A program made the translations under genes and the position numbers. DNA of 64,000 nucleotides from Callipepla californica brunnescens (taxonomy: Eukaryota; Chordata; Aves; Galliformes; Odontophoridae). The notes under the pieces were generated by a model. That model was not told the DNA's origin. It saw only the letters and a program-made list of their open reading frames with translations, and did not search any database. How positions within the stretch are numbered: the first letter of the stretch is position 1; each line of letters starts with the position of its first letter. The DNA lies in the NCBI GenBank assembly GCA_023055505.1, contig JALIRH010000125.1:633001-697000 (forward strand). Reading direction: 5' to 3'. Shown piece by piece: positions 11,006 through 19,040 of the stretch.

Positions 11006-11300
11006 GGCCGTTCCAGGATTTGGGTTTTTTGGGGTCATTAGGGCCGATTTACGGTCACTTTGGGGTCACTCTGGAGCACTTTGGGGTGCAGTGCTGCATC
11101 GTGGCCTGCAGAGACACCAAGAAGTGACCCCATAGGGGATTTGATATGGTCCTTATGGGGTCGTTATAGGGTTTTGGGGTCACTTTGGGGTCATTTTGGG
11201 GCCCTTTGGGGCGCAGCGCTTCCAAGAAGTGTTGGAAGTAATCTGGGATATTTGGGGTCATTTTGCGTCACATCGGGGTCACTTCAGGTCATTGCACGTT
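11006..11300 (+). repeat. Degenerate GGGGTCACTTTGGGGTCATT repeats
   Basis: Imperfect repeats of TTTGGGGTCA and relatives cover the stretch and include a partial copy of the exon-like segment at 11,099-11,126 (GTGGCCTGCAGAGACACCAAG). A further trace, TTCCAAGAAGTG, is at 11,220-11,231. Nothing else is recognisable. Confidence 0.65.
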
Positions 11301-11339
11301 GGGGCGTGGCTCGAATGCGAGGCTTAACGTTGGCCATGC

Positions 11340-11573
11340 CCACTCGCTTCCCACTGGCTTCCGGTTTCCCACTTCCAGGCGTGCTTCCGCCTCCTTACCC
11401 ACAATGCCCCGCTCGCTGCCGGAAATCCGCGCTCCCAGAAGTTTCAGTCATTTCCGGTCATCGTGCCTCGTTCCAGTGGCACTGTTCCGCCTCGCTACCC
11501 CACACCCCGCCCTTTCCGCTGCCGATCTGTGCTGTGATTGGCCGAGCTGTGCCGTGGGGCCGGAAGCGGCCGC
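11340..11573 (+). promoter_or_regulatory. CpG-rich promoter-like segment (ETS, ZNF143-like, CCAAT motifs)
   Basis: This 230-base stretch is non-repetitive and rich in CpG. It carries ETS/GABPA-type motifs (CTTCCGG 11,358-11,364; CCGGAAAT 11,419-11,426; TTTCCGG 11,451-11,457; CCGGAAGC 11,560-11,567), a ZNF143-like ACCCACAATGCCCCGC (11,397-11,412) and an inverted CCAAT box (GATTGG, 11,536-11,541). There is no TATA box. The combination is typical of vertebrate housekeeping promoters. An ATG in good Kozak context follows at 11,574. The motif matches are seen directly; promoter activity is inference. Confidence 0.6.
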
Positions 11574-11606
11574 ATGGTGGAAGCGGAGCTGGAAGCAGAG
11601 CACGTG
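11574..11606 (+). CDS. Candidate first coding exon, unknown gene
   Basis: An ATG in strong Kozak context (GCCGCATGG) just downstream of the promoter-like segment opens a frame reading MVEAELEAEHV. It is followed by a donor-like CACGTG|GTCAGTGG. The peptide is acidic and could begin a helical or coiled-coil protein. The first G-rich minisatellite starts right after the donor, so minisatellite would form the intron. A second exon-like segment lies at 12,452-12,506, but a direct join would be in phase 0 whereas its coding-looking frame needs one extra base. Either the exon borders are wrong or this is a broken gene. I do not recognise it. Confidence 0.3.
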
Positions 11607-12440
11607 GTCAGTGGCAGGGCGGGAGGGGCGGTTATGGGGCCGGGGTCAGGTTATGGGGTTATGGGGCAGGGATTTGGGGCTGGGGTCGTGGGTGTGGGGT
11701 CCAGGCTTGGGGCAGAGCTGTGGGGCAGAGTTGTGGGTCCAGGTGCACTGATTGGGGCAGAGCTGTTGGATGCGGGGCTGAGCTGTGGGGTGGATCTGTG
11801 GGGCAGAGCTGTGGCGGTTGGGGGGCGGAGGTGTGGTGCAGGTATGAGCAGATGTGGGGCTCAGATGCGGGGCTGAGCTGCGGGATGTGAGGCTGATCCA
11901 TGGGGCAGAGCTGTGGAATGTGGGGCTGATCTGTGGGGCAGGTAGGTATGTGGGGCAGAGCTGTGGGATGTGGGGCAGGTATGTGCAGATTGGGGTTGAG
12001 CCGTGGGGCTGAGGTGTGGGATATGGGGCAGCACTATGGGGCTGAGTTGTGGGGTTGAGCCGTGGGACAGAGCTGTGGGATGTGGGGCAGATCTGTGGGT
12101 CCAGGTGTGGGGTTTGGGGCAGATGTGTGGGGCAGAGCCACAGGGCTGAGCTCTGGGGCCAGGTGTGGGGTGAGGGGCTGAGCTGTGGTGCAGAGCTGAG
12201 GGATGTGGGGCTGAGCTGTGGGTCCAGGTGTGGGGTTTGGGGCAGATGTGTGGGGCAGAGCCACAGGGCTGAGCTCTGGGGCCAGGTGTGGGATGAGGGG
12301 CTGAGCTGTGGGATGTGGGGCTGAGCTGTGTGGCCAGGGGATGAGGGGCAGAGATGTGGGGCAAATGTGTGGGATGTGGGGCAGCGCTGTGGGGCTGAGC
12401 TGTGGTGTGGATGTTTGGGGTGAAGGTGTGGGGCAGAGTT
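11607..12440 (+). repeat. G-rich minisatellite (GTGGGGCTGAGCTGTGGG type)
   Basis: Units of about 9-18 bases, such as GGGGCAGAGCTGTGGGATGT, repeat irregularly throughout. A longer duplication is visible: the block from 12,093 (CTGTGGGTCCAGGTGTGGGG) recurs at 12,216, 123 bases on. Long minus-strand frames rich in Pro, Ser, His and Gln across it are translation of the repeat and not genes. Confidence 0.9.
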
Positions 12441-12451
12441 CTGCCCCACAG

Positions 12452-12506
12452 AGGTGCTCCTGCAGGAGGTGGAGGAGATGCAGTGGCGGCATTCTGAGGG
12501 GAATAG
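12452..12506 (+). CDS. Candidate internal exon, unknown gene
   Basis: A 55-base non-repetitive segment sits between an acceptor-like TTCTGCCCCACAG and a donor-like AATAG|GTCAGT. In one frame it reads EVLLQEVEEMQWRHSEGN, which resembles an amphipathic helix and not repeat translation. The surrounding DNA is minisatellite on both sides, so exon-like composition stands out. It may belong with the candidate first exon at 11,574, though the phases do not fit directly. It could be a fossil exon. Confidence 0.35.
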
Positions 12507-12680
12507 GTCAGTGCCCCATTGCTGCCCCACAGCTGCCCCATAGCCACCCCATTGAGATCCACTGAGATCAGTGGAGACCCCATTGAGATCCGTAGGGACC
12601 CCATGGAGATCCATGGTGACCCATGGCTGCCCCGTAGCTGCCCCACATCCGCCCCATAGCTGGGCGTGGCTTCGCTCTGG
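12507..12680 (+). repeat. Short repeats of CCCCATTGAGATCC type
   Basis: CCCATTGAGATCCRYNGNGA-like units (four or five copies) pass into GCCCCATAGCTGCCCC. After this the 10-base minisatellite begins. No gene is visible. Confidence 0.65.
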
Positions 12681-13180
12681 GCACACCGCCTTCTGCGGGA
12701 CCCACAGCGACCCACACTGACCCACAGTGACCCACACTGACCCATAGAGACCCACAGCGACCCATAGAGACTCACAGCGACCCATAGCGGGACCCACAGC
12801 GACCCAACCGACCCACAGCAACCTATAGGGGGAACCACAGCAACCCACAGAGACCGATAGCTCACACAGCGACCCACAGTGACCCACAGCAGGACCCACA
12901 GCGACCCATAGAGACCCACAGCGACCCATAGAAACACATAGAGACTCATAGTTACCCACAGCGATTTATAGAGACCCACAGCGACTCACTGAGACCCACA
13001 GTGACCTATAGCTGGACCCACAGACACCCACAGCAACCCAAAGTGACCCACAGCTTGACCCATAGCGACCCATGCCAGGAACCACAGCGATCCATTGGGA
13101 CCCATAGCGATCCACAGCGACCCATGGAAAACCACAGGGAGCAAGAGGGAGCCACAGAGACACAGCGACATCACGTGAGA

Positions 13181-13195
13181 GCGCCGCCTGGTGTC
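13181..13195 (-). promoter_or_regulatory. CTCF-like motif, copy 1 (degenerate)
   Basis: GCGCCGCCTGGTGTC differs at two positions from the best copy at 13,967. It lies in a block that begins ACATCACGTGAGA (a CACGTG E-box) and goes on GGGGGAACTGCAGCTCC. Confidence 0.45.
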
Positions 13196-13966
13196 GTGGA
13201 GGGGGAACTGCAGCTCCTTAGGAATCTCCTGGGGCACATAGAGACCAACAGCGCCTCATAGCAGGACCCACACTGACCCACAGCGAACCATATTGGGACC
13301 CACAGCGTAACCCACAGCGACCCGTAACAGACCACATTGACCCATTGCGACGCACTGCAACCCATAGCGACTCATAGAGGCACAGCGACACACAGCCATC
13401 CACAGCAACCCATAGCGACCCAGCCGACCCACAGCAACCTATAGGGGGGCCCACAGCGACTCACAGCAACCCACAGAGACCGATTACAACCAATAGTGAC
13501 CGATAGCGACCCACCGCGACACACAGCGACCCACACCGACCCATAGCAACCCACAGTGACCCACAGAGACCCACTGAGACCCATAGAGACCCACAGCGAC
13601 CCACAGCGACCCATAGCAGGACCTAGAGTGACCCATAGCGTCCCGAAGAGACCCGTAGCGACTCACTGCGACCCACAATGACCCATAGCTGGACCCACAG
13701 ACACCCACAGCATGACCCACAGCGACCCATTGCAACCCTTAGCAACATGTAGAGACTTATAGCGATCCACATCGACCCATAGCGACCCATGGATACACAT
13801 AGCAAGACCCACAGTGACCCATAGCGTCCCATAGAGACCCGCAGCAAAACGTAGCATCCCACAGAGATCGATAGCGACGCATAGTGACCCACAGCGACCC
13901 ATAGCGCCCAATAGGAAACCACTGATAGCAATAAGGAGCCCTAGAGACCCAGCGACATTACGTGAG

Positions 13967-13983
13967 AGCGCCCCCTGGTGGCG
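13967..13983 (-). promoter_or_regulatory. CTCF-like motif, copy 2 (near-consensus)
   Basis: AGCGCCCCCTGGTGGCG reads on the minus strand as CGCCACCAGGGGGCGCT, an essentially perfect vertebrate CTCF core. The E-box of the other copies is altered here to TTACGTGAG. Confidence 0.7.
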
Positions 13984-14213
13984 TGGAGGGGAACTGCAGC
14001 CCCTTAGGGATCCATTGGGAACCTTAGAGACCCACAGAGACCCATAGCAGGACCCACAGCAAACCAAAGTGATCCATAGCAACCCATAGCGATCCACAGT
14101 GACCCACAGTAACCCACAGCGAAGCATATTGGGACCCATAGCGACACATAGCGCCCAATAGGAAAACACAGAGAGCAATAGGAAGCCGTAGAGACACAGC
14201 GACATCATGTGAG

Positions 14214-14230
14214 AGCTCCCTCTGGTGGCG
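14214..14230 (-). promoter_or_regulatory. CTCF-like motif, copy 3 (mutated)
   Basis: AGCTCCCTCTGGTGGCG retains the CTGGTGG half but has lost the GCGCCCC half. The preceding E-box is changed to CATGTG. Confidence 0.5.
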
Positions 14231-14520
14231 TGAAGGGGAACTGCAGCCCCTTAGGGATCTCCTGGGGCACGTAGAGACCCATAGCAGGACCCACACCGAC
14301 CCACAGCGAACCCTATTGGGACCCATAGCGTGACCCACAGCGACCCACAGCAACCCATAGAGACTCATAGCAAACCACAGCAACCCACAGTGACCCATAG
14401 CGAGACCCACAGCGACCCACAGTGACCCACAGCTTGACCCAAAGCAACCCATGCCGGGACCCACAGCGACCCATAGAAAACCTCAGAGAGCAATAGGAAG
14501 GCACAGAGACATCACGTGAG

Positions 14521-14542
14521 AGCGCCCCCTCCCCTGGTGGCG
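14521..14542 (-). promoter_or_regulatory. CTCF-like motif, copy 4 (split by insertion)
   Basis: AGCGCCCCCTCCCCTGGTGG carries five extra bases (a small CCCCT duplication) in the middle of the core, which keeps both halves but changes their spacing. The CACGTG E-box is intact at 14,513-14,518. Confidence 0.5.
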
Positions 14543-14674
14543 TGGAGGGGAACTGCAGCCCCTTAGGGATCTCCTGGGGCATATAGAGACCCACAGCGAC
14601 CCATAGCAGGACCCACAGTGACCCACAGCAAACCATATTGGGACCCATAGCGGGACCCAGAGAGACCCACAGAC

Positions 14675-15041
14675 TGTTACAATGAAGGGTCGGGAACCCA
14701 GCTTGATGCTAGCTAATGTTCCATTTATTAAGCAACAACTCAAAGCTTAGATAGACAGAGAAGCAGTGTGTGTTAGGATCTAACTGGGGGAAGCTGCAAG
14801 GATCTAATTGAGGGAATTTACACTCCTCAGTGTTAACAGGTCAAGAATATAAAACACTCCTAGTCATCTAAACAAACAGTTTCTTATTGCTATCCATTAC
14901 TGTCTTCTGTTTCTTTTCACTCCTTAGACATGGTTGTCTCAAGCTTATCAGCTTATCTTTACACAGCCTACGTCCAAGGTTTATGGCCTGATTCCTGCTT
15001 AGCTAACAGTTCCGTCTGACTCCCACTTTTGCCATCACCCA
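14675..15041 (-). repeat. 3' LTR of the ERV
   Basis: The LTR is bounded on its inner side by the polypurine tract. On the minus strand it starts TGGGTGATGG and ends TTGTAACA, giving 367 bp with TG...CA ends. The outer boundary falls exactly where the decamer minisatellite stops. It contains an AATAAA poly(A) signal on the minus strand. A weak TATA-like TTTTATATTC lies about 120 bases before it. The target-site duplication cannot be tested because the 5' end is lost. Confidence 0.8.
14724..14729 (-). terminator. Poly(A) signal AATAAA in the ERV LTR
   Basis: TTTATT on + is AATAAA on the coding strand. It lies about 50 bases from the LTR's outer end, the usual position near the R/U5 border of a short LTR. 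Confidence 0.7.
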
Positions 15042-15056
15042 CTTCTCCCCCTTTCT
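15042..15056 (-). other. Polypurine tract of the ERV
   Basis: On the minus strand this is a 15-base pure purine run, AGAAAGGGGGAGAAG, directly before the TG of the LTR. It is the plus-strand priming site of a retrovirus and fixes the LTR's inner boundary. Confidence 0.85.
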
Positions 15057-15087
15057 GTTATGAATATTTTCTTTGTAGCATTGTCAA

Positions 15088-16215
15088 TCATCTTTTTGCG
15101 CACATTGTAAAATGCAAGGAAGTAACAGCAAAAGCGTTACAACGATCATCGCAATGTAGCACATCATTTTTAAGATACTGTGGAGCCATCCAGTGAGACC
15201 CCCATCCCGAGAATAATTTGTCCAACCAGTCCCAATCCCTCTGTTCCTGCAGTTTCTTCACTCCATCCCGTATGGTCTTGATACTTGCTTGAATTGAAAC
15301 GGAATGTTCTGACAGGTTCATGCAGCACATTCCTTCGAAATCCTCCCAGCCATGGCCTTGCGCCAGAAGTAGGAAATCAGTAGCAGCGCAATTTTGTGGC
15401 GCAGCATGTCTGACACTGTCCGCATCAAGTAAAAGACCTGTTAAAGCTAAACTAGTGGCATTTCCTTGTTTTGCTAAGCAAGAACCCAGTTTGTTCAGTG
15501 TTGCCAAAGCTTTAGCAACAGCAACCTGCGGTGTGAAAAAGGAAACGACTCCTATGGTCTCCCTGTTCCAAAACTTCATGTTATCATCACAATCTGATCT
15601 GAAGGTGTGGGTCATTCTCCTAAAACGGTGATGAGAATATTTCTTTCTCCACTGCAAGACAGTTGTCTCATTTCGGGTAAGGATAGTTAAACGCCCGAGA
15701 CTACATGGCCCACCTCTAATGTAAGAAGGAATGGCAGGCCATGCCCGGTCAGCGCAACTACGGAAAACTCCATCTGGTAACTGTAAAGGAGCATTTACTG
15801 ATTTTGAAAGGCTGGGTGAGGTGTAATTACACCACAGAGTTTGGTTATTGATGGCTGCGTCTACGGGACTGACATCCCATAGTTTGGTTTTATTTTTTCC
15901 AGTAGAATGGAATCTCAGGCAGAAGTCCATTTTTATAGATCCTAAGAAATCTATTTCTTGTGGCTCTAATTTGGCAGACGGAAGATATGGAACCCATCCA
16001 TCCCAATTATCTACTGAATTTGTGCCAGTAAAGATTGCTCGTGAGGGACCAGGGATTGGCCACTCGTCTATGGGAAAGCCCACCAAGCGGGTAGAGAAGG
16101 GATTTTGCGCAGTTGCAGTGGCTAAGCAAAGTGTTTCCTGATGAGTAATATTAGCAAGTGTAAGCCACACATTCGTTTTTGGGAGGGTAATAAAACCAGT
16201 AGAGAGTCCTGACAT
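15088..16215 (-). pseudogene. env: ERV envelope glycoprotein, damaged
   Basis: A 375-codon frame encodes most of an alpharetrovirus-like Env. A furin-type site, RFRR, is at residues 197-200. An internal fusion loop follows between C209 and C246, as in avian leukosis-type envelopes. Seven N-glycosylation sequons are visible (N22, N108, N124, N130, N182, N252, N300). In the expected CX6CC motif of TM the CC is at 297-298, but the first cysteine position is W290. The hydrophobic membrane anchor is encoded at about 15,080-15,150 in a different frame, so the open frame ends in a non-hydrophobic tail. SU is short compared with exogenous relatives. The Met start is an in-frame ATG next to the integrase end; the true env start and signal peptide are not seen. 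Not expected to make a working envelope. Confidence 0.88.
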
Positions 16216-16247
16216 TTCAAGAAGTCAAGTCCATACAGTAGCTGGTC

Positions 16248-17060
16248 TCATCCTTCCTTGGTTGTGTTTTCATCTGTTGTCAACGAAGTCTGTTCCTCCC
16301 GGTATGGTTTCACGTTCTTCGCAGGAATCCACCTGGGGCCTTTTCCTGTGGAGACACAAGCATAACCTCTCCCCCATGTGACAAGAGGATATGGCCCCAT
16401 TATCATACCTGTTTCTGGGTGGCGAATCAACACCGGAGCCTTGATTCTTCTTTCCAATGTGATATTCGAACTAAAATGTCGGACTATCGGGGGATTGGTA
16501 TCTAGCAGAGAAGAATTCAAAAAGTGAAAACATCAAGAGCTTTATGTAGTCGCTCCTCAGGAGGGGAAGCTCCCATTCCCCCTTTCTGTTGTGCTAATAG
16601 ACGCTTTAAAGATTGGTGTGACCGCTCAATTGACCTGGAGGGGAATGAGGGATCGCGGTGATGTGCATAATGCCCCAAGAATCCAGGAAGGCTTTTGTCG
16701 CAGCAGAGGTATATGCAGGACCATGATCTGTTTTTAATTGGGAAGGGATACCTAATGTAGCAAAAGCACGCAGCAAACGCTTGCGAACATCTCGTGCCTT
16801 TTCTCCTGTATGACAAGAGGAAAATAAAGCTCCGGAAAAAGTATCAATCGAGGAATGTGTATATTTCAGCTTACCAAACCATGGGTAATGTGTGACATCC
16901 ATTTGCCATAGCTGGAGGCTCTGCAGATCTCTGGGGTTAACCCCCCCTGCTATTGATGGGAAAGAATGCCTCTGGCAGTCGGGACATACCGCTGTAATGT
17001 TTGATGCTTGTTGGGAGGTAAGCCCAGACTGTCGTTTAAGACCTCCAGCATTCTGATGAA
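16248..17060 (-). pseudogene. pol: ERV integrase, frameshifted
   Basis: The domains appear in the right order across three frames. The N-terminal HHCC zinc finger (HSFFH then CPDC) is at about 17,050-16,970. The catalytic core starts with the first Asp at MDVTHYP (16,902) and includes LKTDHGPAY with the second Asp. The C-terminal SH3-like part has the typical WGRGYA and PAKNVKPYRE. The frame changes near 16,640, just before the glutamate region (SIERS), and again at the five-base A run at 16,519-16,523. The three catalytic acids are therefore still encoded but not in one frame. The end lies close to env, as in the genomic order of a retrovirus. Confidence 0.88.
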
Positions 17061-18046
17061 AGAAGGAGTGGCTAAGTTTAGCTTGCGCTATTCGGTCTGG
17101 TAAAACACGGACATATCAGCTTGAGATTCCCTTCTGCCGTGAAACCAGGTAAAGATGTGTGTGAGCGGATGTGCATTACAAAATAAGGATGAGTGTGGGA
17201 GTCTAAAAAAAAAAAGTTCCTGGAACAAAATAAACAATGAAGAGTGAGAAATATTGCGTAATATGGATGCTTCTGCTCGCTGAACAATTCCTGCAACAGA
17301 AGCTGAGTCGGTAATAGGATTGAAAGGTGTGGACCATTTCCAAAAAACTCGGACAACAGCAGCTGGTTCCACTATTTGTGGAGAACCAGAAACAATTTCA
17401 ATATCCGAATCCCATTGCTTCTGTTGATTATCCCACCATCAAATAACTGATTTGTGTGATCTTCCAGACCCATCCGTAATCTGGTAAGGGCCTGCAGCAG
17501 CTGATCACTTCTTTTTGGTGTGGATGTGAAGTGAACATTGAGGTTCAATAGCTTGTGTGACGGTGCGTGGGAAGTAAGGCTGCCTGTATAGCTTGCCAAT
17601 GCCATGCTAAAGGCATCTGCTTGCTGATCAAGCCATTGTAAATACACATTTGTCACAGGTAAACAACTAGAGGAAAAGTCTACCCCTGATAACATCAGCA
17701 AGCGCTGCCTAGCTTTGATTCTCAGGGAAGCAAACATCTCATGCTGTGTCAGGATTGTCTTTGTCAACTGGTTTGGCAAAAAAATCCATTCAATAATGAA
17801 TAGTGGGTCTGGCCTTTGAAAATCCCACTGAAAAATTAGCGCATGAGGTTGTCGAGCAGGGTTGAGGATCATTAGAAAAAAAGGTAACTCCGGGGCACAC
17901 CGATGAGCTTGTCTGTTAGTGCTAGCTGCAGCAACTTTTTGCAAGGCACTAGCCACTTCAGAGCCAAGACGGCAGGGAGAGTGTAAATCAGAATCCCCTT
18001 TCAGTAGTTCCAAAAGAGGATACAAGTCTGCATTAGAGATACCCAA
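17061..18046 (-). pseudogene. pol: ERV RT thumb/connection and RNase H, frameshifted
   Basis: A 224-codon frame (18,046-17,372) opens with the RT thumb signature LYPLLELLKGD and continues through the connection, with a stop at its end. RNase H follows in new frames: ITDSASVAGIVQRAE carries an acidic active-site residue, and IRSHTSLPGFTAEGN is the usual C-terminal RNase H motif. These two pieces are in different frames. The likely cause of the slip is an 11-base A run on + at 17,205-17,215. No functional product is expected. Confidence 0.85.
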
Positions 18047-18873
18047 GAGCGCTCAGACCCAGTTAATTGATCCCAACCATTTTTGTACATCGTGTCAATT
18101 TTTCACATCAGTTTGTCTTTGGAAGGGCTAGGGAATGATAGTCTGGGCTCTGATGCACCAGCCTAAATATTTCCATGGTGATATTTTCTGCATTTTTTCA
18201 GGCGCAATACAGAAACCTGCCGAATTAACAGCAGTTGTAAGGAGGGCTACTGCTTCCTCCATGATCTCGTGATGTTGCGCGGTTACTAAGATGTCGTCCA
18301 TCTAATGATACAATAAAACATTTGGCATTGTGTCTGGAATGGGGCTAAGCACTTTAGCTACATACCACTGACAAATGGTGGGGCTATTTTTCATTCCTTG
18401 TGGCAGCACAACCCACTGGTATCTCTGCAACGGGGCTTGCATGTTGATGCTTGGAACTGAAAAAGCAAATGGAGGGGCATCCTCAGGGTGTAATGGACTA
18501 TTAAAAAAGCAGTCTTGAAGATCAGTGCCAGTCAAATGCCAGTCTCGGGGAATCATAGTGGGTGACAGGAGGCCTGGTTGAAGGGCTCCCATATTTTCCA
18601 TAGCATCATTCATTTTTCTGAGGTCATGGAACAAGCGCCATTGACCAGTTTGTTTCTTAATGACAAATCCAGGTGAGTTCCAAGGATTAGTGGAGGTACA
18701 GTATGTCCTTTTGCTAATTGTTCCGCTACCAAGTCTTGGAGGGCGCCAAGTTTTTCTAGCGGAAGGGGCCATGGATCCACCCATCTAGGGGTATCTGTTT
18801 TCCATATTAGCTTAAGGGCGTCGCACCTCTCAATGGCCCCTCCCGAAAATCTGACTTGATAGTGACTCCCCAC
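18047..18873 (-). pseudogene. pol: ERV reverse transcriptase fingers and palm, broken
   Basis: The RT N-terminus (ALKLIWKTDTPRWVDPWPLP) is in one frame and the next part (NPWNSPGFVIKK, then DLQDCFFNSPLHPEDAPPFA and WVVLPQGMKNSP) in another, so there is a frameshift near 18,690. The YXDD catalytic box is interrupted: the codon immediately before MDD is a TAG stop at about 18,301-18,303. After it the palm continues open to about 18,130. The motif set is that of a class II retroviral RT. The break is at the catalytic centre, so this copy cannot encode active polymerase. Confidence 0.88.
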
Positions 18874-19040
18874 TGAACCATAACATCAGGGCCCCATAAA
18901 TATCATCGGAATTGGCAACACAAACGGTTTGATAGTAGCTACCCGATCTTCAGGTCCTCTGATTGGAATGAACTCAGCACTTTGCTGGCTGTTCCTTGCA
19001 CCTCCCACCCCAGCTAATGTATGGGATGATTTGTATGATG
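18874..19040 (-). pseudogene. pol: ERV protease C-terminal end, truncated
   Basis: On the minus strand a frame of about 50 codons before RT contains LAGVGGARNSQQSAEF and LPIPMIFMGP. These fit the late part of a retroviral aspartic protease, whose catalytic DTG/DSG would lie further upstream and is missing. A stop follows FMGP. The outer edge is uncertain by about 20 bases because the flank is low-complexity (TGATGTAACCC). The part from 18,853 on is the piece carried in each macrosatellite unit. Confidence 0.7.

Larger units (their letters stand above)
12690..14674 (+). repeat. 10-bp minisatellite, unit GACCCAYAGC
   Basis: Close to 2 kb is built of GACCCACAGC / GACCCATAGC / GACCCATAGA decamers with scattered AGGACC and ATTGGGACC variants. 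It is interrupted by four copies of an approximately 100-base non-repetitive block that carries a CTCF-like motif. The minus-strand frames reading GSLWVAVG-like repeats across this region are artefacts of the decamer. Confidence 0.93.
14675..19040 (-). mobile_element. 5'-truncated class II endogenous retrovirus
   Basis: Read on the minus strand, the element runs from the end of protease through RT, RNase H, integrase and env to a polypurine tract and one LTR. The 5' LTR, primer-binding site, gag and most of protease are missing. The 5' end runs directly into the telomere-like C-rich arm of the macrosatellite. RT resembles class II (alpha/beta) retroviruses and env has alpharetrovirus architecture, so an avian ERV of EAV/ALV-related or mixed ancestry is likely. 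Frameshifts and stops in every pol domain show it is dead. A 187-bp piece from its 5' edge is found in each macrosatellite unit, so this locus is tied to the array's origin. Confidence 0.93.

Noticed and set aside
11646..12979. Minus-strand frames of 372 and 437 codons
   Set aside because: They are read through minisatellites in two frames at once and consist of Pro/Ser/His/Gln and Gly/Ser/Leu/Trp repeats. Two overlapping long frames over a repeat are expected by chance.
12966..14743. Series of minus-strand frames with GSLWVAV repeats
   Set aside because: Produced by the GACCCAYAGC decamer, which has few stops on the minus strand.
15320..16141. Plus-strand frames opposite env
   Set aside because: They are shadows of the minus-strand env, which has retroviral domains; the plus-strand frames have none.
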